From the NCBI RefSeq assembly GCF_026427715.1, contig NZ_CP107558.1, positions 843,001 through 907,000 on the forward strand: 64,000 nucleotides of DNA, given 5' to 3'. Position numbers and translations under genes: made by a program. Under the pieces are notes generated by a model. That model was given only the letters and a program-made list of their open reading frames with translations. It was not told the origin of the DNA and made no database searches. This DNA is from Methylocystis sp. MJC1 (GTDB taxonomy: Bacteria; Pseudomonadota; Alphaproteobacteria; Rhizobiales; Beijerinckiaceae). Positions within the stretch are counted from its first letter, which is position 1. The number at the start of each line of letters is the position of its first letter. Below are positions 7,537 through 18,831 of this stretch, one piece after another.

Positions 7537-9969
7537 ATGAAACACCGTCTCACGTCCGTCTCTGTCTTCGCAATTGGAGCGGCTCTCGGCGTTTCCCCGG
7601 CCCTGGCGCAGCAGGCGCTGCCGACGATCACCGTCGGCCATACGCATGCCGTCACCCATACCCATGGCGGCCAGACCCATACCCATGCGGTCTACCACAC
7701 CCATATCGTGCCGGCGCCGCGTCCGCTGACCGTGGCTCAGCCGGCCCCCGCTGCGCCCGCCGGCCCCACGCCGCCGCCGATCACTTCGTCGAGCGAGAAG
7801 TTTTTCACTGGCAAGGAGGTCAACGCCATCCCCTTCTCGCGTCCCGGCGAGGCTCTGGAGATCGTGCCCGGCCTCGTCGTGACCCAGCACTCGGGCGAGG
7901 GCAAAGCCAATCAGTATTTTCTGCGCGGCTTCAACCTCGACCACGGCAGTGACCTCGCGCTTTATCTGGACGGCATGCCGCTCAACATGCGCACGCATGG
8001 CCACGGCCAGGGCTATGCGGACGCCAACTTCATGATCCCCGAGCTGCTCGGTTATATGGTCGCGCGCAAGGGGCCCTATGACGCGCAGGACGGCGATTTC
8101 TCCTCGGCCGGCTCGATCTACCTGCAATACAAGGACAAGATCGATAAGGGGCTCTACCAGGTCACCGGCGGTAGCTTCGGCTATGGGCGCGCGCTCGCCA
8201 TCGCTCCCTATAAGGATTTCGCCGGCGGCTCCGCCTATGGCGCCGTCGAGTCGCAATATTACAACGGCCCCTGGGAGCGCGGCGACAATCTGCGCCGAAT
8301 CAACAGCGTGTTCCGCTGGCAGCGGGGCACGCAGGAAGACGGCGCGGCCGTCACCTTCATGGGCTACGCCAACCGCTGGTATTCGACGGATCAAATTCCG
8401 GAGCGGGCGGTCAACAGCGGGCTTCTCTCGCTCTGGGGCACATTGAACCCGACGGACGGCGGCGACACCACCCGCTTCTCGCTTTCCGGCCGATGGAGCC
8501 AGACCGAGGGCAACCATTCGAGCCGCGTCGAAGCTTATGTCGTGCGGTCCACGCTCGATCTCTACAACGACTTCACATATTTCGTTTCGAACCCCACTCT
8601 CGGCGACCAGTTCCGCCAATTCGACCGGCGCTGGATCGCGGGCGTCAATGGCCTGCATACGATCAAATGGGACAGTTTCGGACTGCCGGTCGAGACGCGG
8701 ATCGGCGTCCAGGGCCGCTATGACGATATTCGCGTCGGCTTGCAGAACTCGTTCCGCCGCACGCCCTATGAGACGGTGCGCAATGACGGCGTGGGCGAGG
8801 GCAGCATCAGCTTCTGGACCGACACTAGCGTGCGCTGGACGCCCTGGCTGAAGACGGTCGCGGGCGGACGCTTCGATTACTACAACGCCAACGTCAATTC
8901 GCTGCAATCGCTGTGGGGCGCGCCGGTGGTCGCTTCAGCCGCCGGAACGCCGGCCTTCCTTTGGACGGGGCCGTTCAACAGCGGCTCGAAGGACGCGGCG
9001 CTCTTCAGCCCCAAGGCCTCGATCATCCTCGGGCCCTGGGCGAAGACGGAGCTCTTCGCCAATTATGGGGAAGGCTTCCATTCGACCGACGCGCGCGGAA
9101 CGGTGCAGCAGGTCGACACGACGGCGCTATCGGCTCAGGACACGTTCTTGCCCGTGGCGCCCATCCCGCTGCTCGTGAAGTCGCGTGGCGCGGAAATTGG
9201 CGCGCGCACCAAGTTCCTCGAAGGGCTCGATTCGAGCGTCAGCTTCTTCTGGCTCAATCTCGATTCCGAGAATCAGTTTCAGGGCGATAGCGGCACGACG
9301 ATCTTCGGTCGTCCGAGCCGCCGCTACGGCGTCGAGATCGCCAATCATTACCGACCCGTCTCCTGGGTCAATTTCGACGGCGACGTGGCGCTGGTGCATG
9401 CGCGCTATCGCGGCGTCGATCAGCAGCAGGCGCTTGCCTACGCCGATCTGCTGACGCCGCAGGCGCTGCCTTACGGGACCTTCCTCGGCAATGCGCCGGG
9501 CAATTTCCTGCAAAATTCCGTCGCCATAACGGCGATGGGCGGGCTGGAGCTCGGCGAGGCGACGGGCTGGTTCGGAGCGATCAAATATCGCTACATCGGC
9601 CCCCGCCCGCTGACCGAGGACGGCTATCTGAAGTCGCCGGCGACGGGCACGGTCAACGCCAGGCTCGGCTATCGCTGGGCGGACGGCTGGCGCGTGCAGC
9701 TCGACGCCTTCAACATCTTCAACTCGCGCTCCGACCAGATCACCTATGGCTATGGCTCGCTGCTGCCGAGCGATCCGCTCTACGGTCAATGCCGCGCGGG
9801 CGTCGCGCCGAGCGCGGTTTGCGCCATCGGCGTAATGGACCGCCATTTCAAGCCCGTGGAGCCGCCGGCGGTGCGCGTGACGCTCTCGGGGCCGCTGAGC
9901 TTCGACGGCGGGCCGGTGACGACGCTGCCGAATTTTGGGGAGCCGTTTCGGGCATTTGCGAAGAACTGA
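7537..9969 (+). CDS. TonB-dependent outer-membrane receptor with His-rich N-terminus, probable nickel receptor
   Basis: An 810-residue receptor: signal peptide ending near residue 25 (ALAQQ), a His-rich stretch, a plug domain (NAIPFSRPGEALEIVPGLVV; FLRGFNLDHGSDLALYLDGM) and a long beta-barrel. In residues 35-56 eight His occur in HTH repeats (VGHTHAVTHTHGGQTHTH...), directly before a proline-rich linker to the plug, so the segment should lie in the periplasm where a TonB box normally sits. The start at 7537 follows a GGGGGG ribosome site; a TTG at 7522 in the same frame is less likely. Its position after nikR suggests nickel or nickel-chelate import; this is inference. Confidence 0.9.
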   Translation: MKHRLTSVSVFAIGAALGVSPALAQQALPTITVGHTHAVTHTHGGQTHTHAVYHTHIVPAPRPLTVAQPAPAAPAGPTPPPITSSSEKFFTGKEVNAIPFSRPGEALEIVPGLVVTQHSGEGKANQYFLRGFNLDHGSDLALYLDGMPLNMRTHGHGQGYADANFMIPELLGYMVARKGPYDAQDGDFSSAGSIYLQYKDKIDKGLYQVTGGSFGYGRALAIAPYKDFAGGSAYGAVESQYYNGPWERGDNLRRINSVFRWQRGTQEDGAAVTFMGYANRWYSTDQIPERAVNSGLLSLWGTLNPTDGGDTTRFSLSGRWSQTEGNHSSRVEAYVVRSTLDLYNDFTYFVSNPTLGDQFRQFDRRWIAGVNGLHTIKWDSFGLPVETRIGVQGRYDDIRVGLQNSFRRTPYETVRNDGVGEGSISFWTDTSVRWTPWLKTVAGGRFDYYNANVNSLQSLWGAPVVASAAGTPAFLWTGPFNSGSKDAALFSPKASIILGPWAKTELFANYGEGFHSTDARGTVQQVDTTALSAQDTFLPVAPIPLLVKSRGAEIGARTKFLEGLDSSVSFFWLNLDSENQFQGDSGTTIFGRPSRRYGVEIANHYRPVSWVNFDGDVALVHARYRGVDQQQALAYADLLTPQALPYGTFLGNAPGNFLQNSVAITAMGGLELGEATGWFGAIKYRYIGPRPLTEDGYLKSPATGTVNARLGYRWADGWRVQLDAFNIFNSRSDQITYGYGSLLPSDPLYGQCRAGVAPSAVCAIGVMDRHFKPVEPPAVRVTLSGPLSFDGGPVTTLPNFGEPFRAFAKN

Positions 9970-9980
9970 GAGTTGCAAAA

Positions 9981-10009
9981 CGATTTCAGGAATTGATTTC
10001 CTGAAATCG
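9981..10009. promoter_or_regulatory. Perfect 12-base hairpin/palindrome before the toxin-antitoxin pair
   Basis: CGATTTCAGGAA (9981-9992) and TTCCTGAAATCG (9998-10009) are exact complements with a five-base loop. It lies between the TonB receptor stop and the antitoxin start 34 bases further on. It has no T tract. It may be the operator at which the Xre-type antitoxin represses its own operon, or a terminator for the receptor gene. Confidence 0.55.
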
Positions 10010-10042
10010 CCCGCCATATGATGTTCCAGATCGGAGCGGGAA

Positions 10043-10381
10043 ATGGCGACGGCTGTTGCAAAAATTATCGACCACCTCCGGGAAGACGGCGGTCTCCAGG
10101 GGAAGGACATTGCCAATATCGTCGAGGTCTCCCCCGCCACAGTCTCCCGCTGGTCCAGCGGCAAGGCGACCCCGGATTTACGCACACAGACGGTCATCGC
10201 CGAATTGCGCTACGTGGTCGACCGGCTTGGGGATTTCTATACGCCCGAAGAGACGCGCCTCTGGCTGCATACGCCGCATCCAATGCTAAAGGGCGAGCGG
10301 GCGATCGACCTCATCAATAGCGGCCGCACGCAAGAGGTGCTCGCCGTGATCGAGGCTTTGGATTCGGGCGCCTATGTCTGA
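10043..10381 (+). CDS. Xre/MbcA/ParS-type antitoxin
   Basis: A 112-residue protein with an N-terminal helix-turn-helix (GKDIANIVEVSPATVSRWSS) and a C-terminal toxin-binding region typical of RES-partner antitoxins (HPMLKGERAIDLINSGRTQE, then VLAVIEALDSGAYV). It should neutralise the RES toxin encoded next and bind its own promoter. The ribosome site GGAGCGGGAA precedes the ATG. The stop overlaps the start of the toxin gene by eight bases, so the two are translationally coupled. Confidence 0.9.
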   Translation: MATAVAKIIDHLREDGGLQGKDIANIVEVSPATVSRWSSGKATPDLRTQTVIAELRYVVDRLGDFYTPEETRLWLHTPHPMLKGERAIDLINSGRTQEVLAVIEALDSGAYV

Positions 10382-10937
10382 GTCGCGGCGCGCCCGTGAC
10401 ATCGCGCTTCTCGACGCCATCGACGCCTTCAAGCGGGAGCCCTTTGCCCAGCCGGTCTGGCGGATATGCCGGGAGGGACGAGACCCGACGCTTGGCTCCG
10501 CTTCAAATAGCCGCTGGTGTAACGGGACCTACGACGTACTCTACACGTCTCTCGAACGCGACGGCGCACTTGCTGAAATCCATGCGCTTCTGAGCCTTCA
10601 GCCCGTTTTTCCGTCGAAACTGGTCTCGTACGTGAACAAGCTGAAGGTCGAGGCCAGGGAGACGCTGCGCATCGCCGATCTTCCGACGCTCGCCGCCCTT
10701 GGCGTCGATGTCGCGCACTATCGCGAGCGTGATTACGCCCGCACGCAGGAGGTCGCCGACGCTGCTTATTTCCTGGGTTTCGACGGGCTGGTGGCGCCGA
10801 GCGCCCGCTGGGAGTGTCTGAACGCCATGCTTTTCACGGACCGGGTTGCGCCGGGGGCGATAGTCGTGGAGCATTCCGAACCCCAGCCTGTGGATTGGCG
10901 GGCCTGGCGCGCGACCAAGGCCAAAAGCGGCGCCTAA
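10374..10937 (+). CDS. RES-domain toxin
   Basis: A 187-residue RES-family protein. Characterised members degrade or modify NAD and arrest growth. Family features are the Arg in SRWCNGTYDVLYTSLE, the Glu in that segment (Y...LE), and the downstream Ser in LSLQPVFPSKL, with the C-terminal strand VAPGAIVVEHSEP. It overlaps its antitoxin gene and appears full length. The dnaG start is 29 bases downstream. Confidence 0.88.
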   Translation: MSESRRARDIALLDAIDAFKREPFAQPVWRICREGRDPTLGSASNSRWCNGTYDVLYTSLERDGALAEIHALLSLQPVFPSKLVSYVNKLKVEARETLRIADLPTLAALGVDVAHYRERDYARTQEVADAAYFLGFDGLVAPSARWECLNAMLFTDRVAPGAIVVEHSEPQPVDWRAWRATKAKSGA

Positions 10938-10966
10938 ATCGACGCCCTTCATGCTAAACCCCCCTC

Positions 10967-12877
10967 ATGCGCTTCTCTCCCTCCTTCCTCGACGAAATCC
11001 GGGCGCGCGTGCCCGTCTCCGAGGTGGTGCGCAAAAAGGTCAAGCTTACTAAACAGGGCCGCGAGTGGCGTGGGCTCTCGCCCTTCAACGCCGAGAAGAC
11101 GCCGTCCTTCTACGTCAACGACCACAAGGGCTTCTTCCATGACTTCTCTTCGGGCAAGCACGGCGACGGCTTTGCCTTTCTAATGGAGACGGAAGGGCTG
11201 ACCTTCCCCGAAGCTGTGGAGCGCCTTGCCTCCCTCGCCGGCCTGCCGATGCCGGTCGAGACCCAGGAGCAGCGGGAGGAAGACCAACGCCGCGCGACGC
11301 TCGGCGACGCGCTGGAGTGGGCGGCCGAGTTCTTTCAAAAGCAGCTCGCGGCCCCCGCGGGGCGTGAGGCGCGGGCCTATCTCGACCGCCGTCAGGTCTC
11401 CGCCGCCTCGCGCGAGAAATTCCGCCTCGGTTTCGCGCCGGCTGAGCGCCACGCGCTGCGCGATTATCTCGCAGGGAAGGGCGCGGCGGTCGAGATTATG
11501 ATCGAGGCCGGGCTGCTCATTCACGGCGACGATATCCCGGTTCCCTACGACCGTTTCCGCAACCGCGTGATGTTCCCGATCTGCGACCGGGGCGGGCGGG
11601 TCATCGCTTTCGGCGGGCGCGCCATGGAGGCGGACGCACAGGCAAAATATCTAAACTCCCCCGAGACGCCGCTCTTCCATAAAGGGGCCACGCTCTACAA
11701 TCTCCACAACGCCCGCAAAGCCGCCCATGACGCCGGGACCGTCATCGCCGTCGAGGGCTATATGGACGTCATCGCGCTCACGGCGGCAGGGTTCGCGCAT
11801 GCCGTCGCGCCGCTGGGCACCGCGCTCACGCCCGAGCAATGCAATCTCCTCTGGCGCATGGCCGAGGAGCCGATTCTGTGCTTCGACGGCGACAAGGCGG
11901 GGCTCAAGGCGGCCTTTCGCGCGGTCGATACGGCGCTCCCGCTCATCGGCCCCGGCAAGACCCTGCGCTTCGTGCTGCTGCCGGATGGGCAGGACCCGGA
12001 CGAATTGCTGCGCGCCGGCGGCCAAAGCGCCGTGCAGCTGGCTTTGAGCCAGACCCTGCCGCTCGTGGATCTACTGTGGATGCGCGAAACCGATGGCGCC
12101 GTCCTCGATACCCCGGAGCGGCGGGCCGGGCTGGAGCGGCGCCTGCGCGAGATCGCCGGCCAGATCGGCGACGAGACTTTGCGCCGCTATTACGGAGAGG
12201 AATTACGCGATCGTCTTACCCGCCTTTTTGGCCGCGCGCCCGCGGCGCCTTCCAGGGGGCGTGATTTTACGCCGCGGCGCGGCCGCCCCTTCCGTCCCGG
12301 CGCGCCCGAGGCGTCGGGGCCGGTGCGGATCAGCCAATCGCTCGCCAATTCGCCGCTCTTTCGCGGCGTCAAGCCGCCAATCGCGCCGCGCGACGCGCTG
12401 ATTCTCCTGATTTTGATGAATCACCCCGAAGTGCTTGCGGCCCAGGTCGAGGAGGTCGCGGGACTGGAGTTTGCCTCAACCGAGGCGTCCACCCTGCGAG
12501 ATGCGCTGGTGCGCTGGACCGAAGCGGGGGGCGGCGAACGCGCCGATCTATTGCAAGGCATTGAAGAGTCGGGTCTTAGTGGCTCCGCTTCGCGGCTCGA
12601 AGGCATGGTCGCCCATGCGGCGCTCTGGAGCGTGCGGCCGGAGGCGTCGCCCGCCGACGCCGCAGAGAGCTTGCGTCAGGCTTTGGTCTTGCATCGCCGT
12701 TTCTGGGCGCTAAATAAGGAGCTTCGCGCGGTGGAAGCCCGACTGGCCGAGAATTCCAGCGAGCAAGATTTGGCGCGTCTGAGGGATATTCAAACGCAAC
12801 TCTCCGCGCTAGATGGCGCGGAAGCGGCTCTCGAAGGGTTCGGGGCTTCTTCGGGCCGTTCGACGCGTTCGCTTTGA
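10967..12877 (+). CDS. dnaG: DNA primase
   Basis: A 636-residue primase that makes RNA primers at the replication fork. The N-terminal domain aligns with the CHC2 zinc-binding domain (GLSPFNAEKTPSFYVN, FHDFSSGKHGDGFAFL), but the metal-binding Cys and His positions are replaced, as I recall for other Hyphomicrobiales. The TOPRIM core follows: VIAVEGYMDVIAL with the catalytic Glu and CFDGDKAG with the Asp pair. A basic Arg/Pro-rich linker near residue 430 leads to the C-terminal DnaB-binding region. rpoD follows, the usual dnaG-rpoD arrangement. Confidence 0.97.
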   Translation: MRFSPSFLDEIRARVPVSEVVRKKVKLTKQGREWRGLSPFNAEKTPSFYVNDHKGFFHDFSSGKHGDGFAFLMETEGLTFPEAVERLASLAGLPMPVETQEQREEDQRRATLGDALEWAAEFFQKQLAAPAGREARAYLDRRQVSAASREKFRLGFAPAERHALRDYLAGKGAAVEIMIEAGLLIHGDDIPVPYDRFRNRVMFPICDRGGRVIAFGGRAMEADAQAKYLNSPETPLFHKGATLYNLHNARKAAHDAGTVIAVEGYMDVIALTAAGFAHAVAPLGTALTPEQCNLLWRMAEEPILCFDGDKAGLKAAFRAVDTALPLIGPGKTLRFVLLPDGQDPDELLRAGGQSAVQLALSQTLPLVDLLWMRETDGAVLDTPERRAGLERRLREIAGQIGDETLRRYYGEELRDRLTRLFGRAPAAPSRGRDFTPRRGRPFRPGAPEASGPVRISQSLANSPLFRGVKPPIAPRDALILLILMNHPEVLAAQVEEVAGLEFASTEASTLRDALVRWTEAGGGERADLLQGIEESGLSGSASRLEGMVAHAALWSVRPEASPADAAESLRQALVLHRRFWALNKELRAVEARLAENSSEQDLARLRDIQTQLSALDGAEAALEGFGASSGRSTRSL

Positions 12878-13083
12878 CTTTGTGGACCCAGCGCGCAATT
12901 TGAGTGTGGTTAGCGGGACGTTAAGAGCCCGCACGGAATGTGGATATGAGTCGGCGCCCAGGCTGTTGCCCGCGCCGGGCAGGGGAAAGGCCGGAGTTCG
13001 GGACCTCTGGAGACCATCGACGAATACGAGGTCCTGCAAGCAGCCCCGTGAGGCGCGGCGCTCGGGACCGTGTGGAGCTGTGT

Positions 13084-15099
<2,016 letters not shown>

Positions 15100-15117
15100 G
15101 CCCCAGTTAGGGCAGGT

Positions 15118-15183
15118 GATGCGAGCCTGAAGGGTCGTGGTCCAGAGGCGACAAGGACCGCGAGCCTTCAGGCTCGCTGCATC
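15118..15183. terminator. Long hairpin downstream of rpoD
   Basis: GATGCGAGCCTGAAGG (15118-15133) pairs with CCTTCAGGCTCGCTGCATC (15165-15183), allowing a small bulge, and GTGGTCC/GGACCGC extend the stem inward. It lies 19 bases after the rpoD stop. It may terminate rpoD transcription or be a copy of an intergenic palindromic repeat; there is no clear T tract. Confidence 0.6.
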
Positions 15184-15232
15184 TTAGAAAAACCACGCCG
15201 CCCTGGCGCGCGGCGTGTTATCATCCTCCGCC

Positions 15233-15850
15233 ATGAACCCGCATCTGCGACCAGACGCTTTGCCTCTTGTCACCCAGGCTGCCGACGGCATGCTCCGGCG
15301 GCGCTTTAGCGTGGGTGAGATCGAGGAGATGGTCCGCGTCGGCATCATCGACGCGGACGAGCGGTTCGAGCTGATCGGCGGGGAGGTCGTGCCCATGTCG
15401 CCAAAAGGCGCTCGGCATGAGTGGTTCAAAATTGAACTCAATCGTTTCTTTCAAAGAGTCGCGCCACAGAATTTGACCGTGGCGCCGGAAACAACACTGC
15501 GTCTCGACGCCTCAACTTTCGTCGAGCCCGATTTTTGCGTCTTTCGGCGCGACCTCGATTTGAGGGCGCTCGACGGCCCAGCGGTTTTGCTCGCAATCGA
15601 GGTCGCGGATTCGAGCCTGAATTACGACAAGGGCCGCAAGATCGGGATTTACGCCGCCTATGGCATTCGAGAAATCTGGGTCGTCGACGCGATACGAGCG
15701 ACGATCTGGGTTCATCGCCATCTGGGCGCGGCGGGCTATGCGGAAATCATTGAGGCACCGGCGAGCGCTCTGGTTACGCCGATGCTCGCGCCCGAGCTTG
15801 CCGTCCGCTTGGCGGATTTGGGCATAGGGCCGGTTTCGGAGAACGTTTAA
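15233..15850 (+). CDS. Uma2-family (DUF820) restriction-endonuclease-fold protein
   Basis: A 205-residue protein of the Uma2 family: FSVGEIEEMVRVGIIDADERFELIGGE, then SPKGARHEW, VEPDFCVFR, LLAIEVADSSLNYDKGRK and YGIREIWVVDAI. The Glu/Asp/Glu-x-Lys-like pattern (EPD...EVADSS...K) is that of a PD-(D/E)XK nuclease fold. The cellular role of this family is not established. The ATG at 15233 starts MNPHLRPD; upstream codons do not extend homology. The gene stands alone. Confidence 0.85.
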   Translation: MNPHLRPDALPLVTQAADGMLRRRFSVGEIEEMVRVGIIDADERFELIGGEVVPMSPKGARHEWFKIELNRFFQRVAPQNLTVAPETTLRLDASTFVEPDFCVFRRDLDLRALDGPAVLLAIEVADSSLNYDKGRKIGIYAAYGIREIWVVDAIRATIWVHRHLGAAGYAEIIEAPASALVTPMLAPELAVRLADLGIGPVSENV

Positions 15851-15871
15851 CTGCCCGTCCCACTAGCTAGT

Positions 15872-17143
15872 CTAGCTCCGCATCCTCTCCTTCGTCTCCG
15901 GCATCGTCGCATAAACAGCAAGCGACACGAAAATCGCCGCGCTCGCATACCAGTAGAACCAGCTTTCATGGCCCTGCGCCTTGAACCACAGCGCCACATA
16001 TTCCGCCGAGCCGCCGAAGACCGAAACGGTCGCGGCATAGGGCAAAGCGACGCCGGTCACGCGTATCGCAGCGGGGAACAATTCGGCCTTCACCACCGCA
16101 TTGATCGAGGTGTAGAGGCTGACGATTAGCCAAGCCACGCAGATGAGGGTGAAGGCCGTCCATGCGCTGCGCGCCTCTTGAATGGCGGTCAGCAGCGGCG
16201 CGGTGAAGAGCGTTCCGAGCAGGCCGAAGGCGATGAGCATGGGGCGGCGTCCGACGCGGTCGGAGAGCGCCCCATAGATCGGTTGCAGCAGGAGCGCGAA
16301 GAGCAGAGAACCTGCGGATATCCAGGTGGTCTCCGCGGCGCTCAGCCCCGCTGAGAGCTTGAGGAACTTCTGCATATAGGTCGTATAGACATAGAAGGCG
16401 ATTGTGCCGCCCAGCGTCAGACCCACGACTGTCGCCGTCTCGCGCTTATGCAAGAGCAGCGCGTGTAGCGAGCCGCGGGCCTTCTCCGAGCGCGTCGCTT
16501 TGAAAGCGGCCGTCTCGACAAGATCGCGTCGCATGAGCAGAGCGACGACGGCGAGAAGCGCGCCGATGGCGAAAGGAACGCGCCAGCCCCATGCGCGTAG
16601 CGCATGATCGTCGAGCAAAACATTCTGCAGCACGAGCAGCACCACGAGCGCGAGGAGTTGCCCCGCAATCATCGTGACATATTGGAAACTCGAATAGAAA
16701 CCGCGTTTCTCCGGCGTCGCCGTCTCGGCGAGATAGGTCGCGCTCGATCCATATTCGCCGCCGAGGCTCGCGCCCTGCAGCAGCCGTGCGAACAGCAACA
16801 GCGCTGGCGCCGCGCTGCCGATCGTGGCGTAGGTTGGCGCAAAGGCGATGATGAGTGAGCCTGCGCACATCAGGAGCACGGAGAGCATCAGGGCCGCGCG
16901 CCTGCCGCGCCCGTCGCCGATGCGTCCAAAAATATAGGCGCCGATGGGCCGCATGAAAAAGCCGAGCGCGAAGACGCCCGAGGCCGAGAGCATCTGCGCC
17001 ACGGGATCGTCGCCGGGAAAGAAAGCGTCGGCGAAATAGAGGGAGAACGCCGAATAAACGTAGAAGTCGAACCATTCCACCAGATTGCCGATCGAGCCCA
17101 CGAGAATGGCGCGGATGCGCGCTTTGTCGTCGGCGCCGAGCAT
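15872..17143 (-). CDS. MFS transporter, metabolite:H+ symporter (MHS) family
   Basis: A 423-residue permease with 12 predicted membrane segments. The start, IRAILVGSIGNLVEWFDFYVYSAFSLYFAD, and the GFFMRPIGAYIFGRIGDGRGRR loop are characteristic of MHS symporters such as KgtP, ProP and citrate or shikimate permeases. The substrate cannot be assigned from sequence alone. Its ATG overlaps the stop of the upstream DUF1345 gene (ATGA at 17141-17145 on the minus strand), so the two are co-translated. Confidence 0.9.
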   Translation of the reverse strand: MLGADDKARIRAILVGSIGNLVEWFDFYVYSAFSLYFADAFFPGDDPVAQMLSASGVFALGFFMRPIGAYIFGRIGDGRGRRAALMLSVLLMCAGSLIIAFAPTYATIGSAAPALLLFARLLQGASLGGEYGSSATYLAETATPEKRGFYSSFQYVTMIAGQLLALVVLLVLQNVLLDDHALRAWGWRVPFAIGALLAVVALLMRRDLVETAAFKATRSEKARGSLHALLLHKRETATVVGLTLGGTIAFYVYTTYMQKFLKLSAGLSAAETTWISAGSLLFALLLQPIYGALSDRVGRRPMLIAFGLLGTLFTAPLLTAIQEARSAWTAFTLICVAWLIVSLYTSINAVVKAELFPAAIRVTGVALPYAATVSVFGGSAEYVALWFKAQGHESWFYWYASAAIFVSLAVYATMPETKERMRS

Positions 17144-17892
17144 CAGACGAATTGGCTCGAGATATTCACCATCAAGGCGAGGATGGTGGTGTTGAAGAAA
17201 AACGAGACAACGCCATGCACGAGCGCCACGGCGCGCATCGGCCGCGAGCAGATATCGACGTCGGCGGTCTGGCAGGCGACGCCAATGACATAAGAGAAGT
17301 AGAGGAAGTCGATATATTGCGGCGTCGGCGTCGCGGGAAAACTCAGCCCGCCGCGCGACAGCAGGGCGCTATCCGACGCATGGGCTTCCTCACTGTAATA
17401 TTCATGCGCGTAATGGAATGCGAAAATCAGATGCATGAATGTCCATGAGGTGACGACGGTCGTCACCGCCAACGCAATATGCGCGCCTTTTTCATCGGCG
17501 AAGAGCATCTTCGATTGCCCGAGCTCTGCGATGATGGCGCCGATCGCCACGAAAGTTGTCGTGGCCGTGAGAAAAAGCACGGCGCTGCGGCCTTCGTCGG
17601 AAAGCTGCGCGCGACGGCGGATCGACTCATGCGTCGATCGCAGAACGATCCGCGCCGCGGTGAGGAGATAAAGCAGCACGGCGATATCCCAGCCGATCAG
17701 CGCGCGCGTCACGAGCGCGAATTCGGTTGGAAGCCAGTCGATGGCGATCGCGGCTCGATCGATCGCTTGCGGGATGGCGAGCCCGGCGGCGGCGCCGATC
17801 GCGCCGCAGATGACAAGCCTATAATGCGCGCGCAGAATCCGCCACGGCGCGAGAAACCGCGATCGGCGCGGATTCGTTTCGCGCGTGGGCAT
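17143..17892 (-). CDS. DUF1345-family membrane protein
   Basis: A 249-residue integral membrane protein with about five hydrophobic segments. FHYAHEYYSEEAHAS, FPATPTPQYIDFLYFSYVIGVACQTADVDI and RAVALVHGVVSFFFNTTILALMVNI match the DUF1345 family of unknown function. It sits directly upstream of and overlaps the MHS transporter gene, suggesting the two work in the same process or complex. Confidence 0.85.
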   Translation of the reverse strand: MPTRETNPRRSRFLAPWRILRAHYRLVICGAIGAAAGLAIPQAIDRAAIAIDWLPTEFALVTRALIGWDIAVLLYLLTAARIVLRSTHESIRRRAQLSDEGRSAVLFLTATTTFVAIGAIIAELGQSKMLFADEKGAHIALAVTTVVTSWTFMHLIFAFHYAHEYYSEEAHASDSALLSRGGLSFPATPTPQYIDFLYFSYVIGVACQTADVDICSRPMRAVALVHGVVSFFFNTTILALMVNISSQFV

Positions 17893-17898
17893 GTGGCT

Positions 17899-18831
17899 TC
17901 AGTTGCGCCGCGCGGCGACGAAGCGGGCTGCTTCGGCAAGGATTTCGGTTTTCTCCGCGAGCCCCGTGTCGGCGAGCGCCGTGGTTGCTTCTTTCACGAG
18001 CGCGTCGCAACGCGCCTTTGCGCCGTCCAGTCCGAGAAGACCGACCAGCGTCGCCTTGCCGCGTTCGGCGTCCTTGCCCGCGCGCTTGCCGAGCGCCGCG
18101 GTGTCGCCTTCGGCGTCGAGGATGTCGTCGGCGACCTGGAAGGCGGCGCCGAGCGCCTTGCCGTAACGGGTGAGCGCCGCCGCCTGCGCGGCTGTCGCGC
18201 CGCCGAGAATGGCGCCGGCGTCGACGGCGAAGCGCAGCAGCGCGCCCGTCTTCATCGCCTGCATCTGCAGCGTCTCTTCGATCGTGAGAGGCACCGCCGC
18301 CGTCTCGGCCGCGAGGTCGAGCGCCTGGCCTCCAACCATGCCGCCGAGGCCCGCGGCGCGGGCGAGCGCCAGCACCAGCGCGGCGCGCAGAGTGGCGTCG
18401 GCGTGAGTCGCGGGATCGGCCACGACGTCGAAGGCGTAGGTCAGCAAGCCGTCGCCGGCGAGAATGGCGGTCGCTTCATCGAAGGCTTTATGCGCGGTTG
18501 GGCGGCCGCGGCGCAGATCGTCGTCGTCCATCGCCGGGAGGTCGTCATGGACGAGCGAATAACAATGGATCATCTCCAGCGCGCAGGCCGTGCGCAGCGC
18601 GCTCGCGTCTTCGACGCCAAAGAGGCGCGCGCTCTCGATGACGAGAAACGGCCGCAGCCTCTTGCCGCCGCCGAGCGTCGAATAGCGCATCGCCTCCAGC
18701 AGGCGCGCGGGGCGGGTAATTTCGTCCGGCAGCGCCGCCGGGCCGAGCAAGGCGTCGAGCGCGGCTTCCGTCGCTTCGGCGGCGGAATCCAGGCGGCGGC
18801 GAAACTCTTCGGCGCGGTGGGCGGCGTCCAT
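17899..18831 (-). CDS. ispA: Farnesyl/geranyl diphosphate synthase
   Basis: A 310-residue trans-prenyltransferase that condenses isopentenyl and allylic diphosphates. The first Asp-rich motif is in HDDLPAMDDDDLRRGRPTAH and the second is FQVADDILD. GGGKRLRPFL (substrate-binding Lys/Arg) and GGQALDLAAE are also present. The ATG at 18831 begins MDAAHRAEEFRRRLD; a longer frame upstream is low-complexity Pro/Arg. It precedes the DUF1345 gene by six bases on the same strand. FPP feeds ubiquinone, undecaprenyl phosphate, hopanoids and carotenoids; the specific chain length cannot be set here. Confidence 0.93.
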   Translation of the reverse strand: MDAAHRAEEFRRRLDSAAEATEAALDALLGPAALPDEITRPARLLEAMRYSTLGGGKRLRPFLVIESARLFGVEDASALRTACALEMIHCYSLVHDDLPAMDDDDLRRGRPTAHKAFDEATAILAGDGLLTYAFDVVADPATHADATLRAALVLALARAAGLGGMVGGQALDLAAETAAVPLTIEETLQMQAMKTGALLRFAVDAGAILGGATAAQAAALTRYGKALGAAFQVADDILDAEGDTAALGKRAGKDAERGKATLVGLLGLDGAKARCDALVKEATTALADTGLAEKTEILAEAARFVAARRN

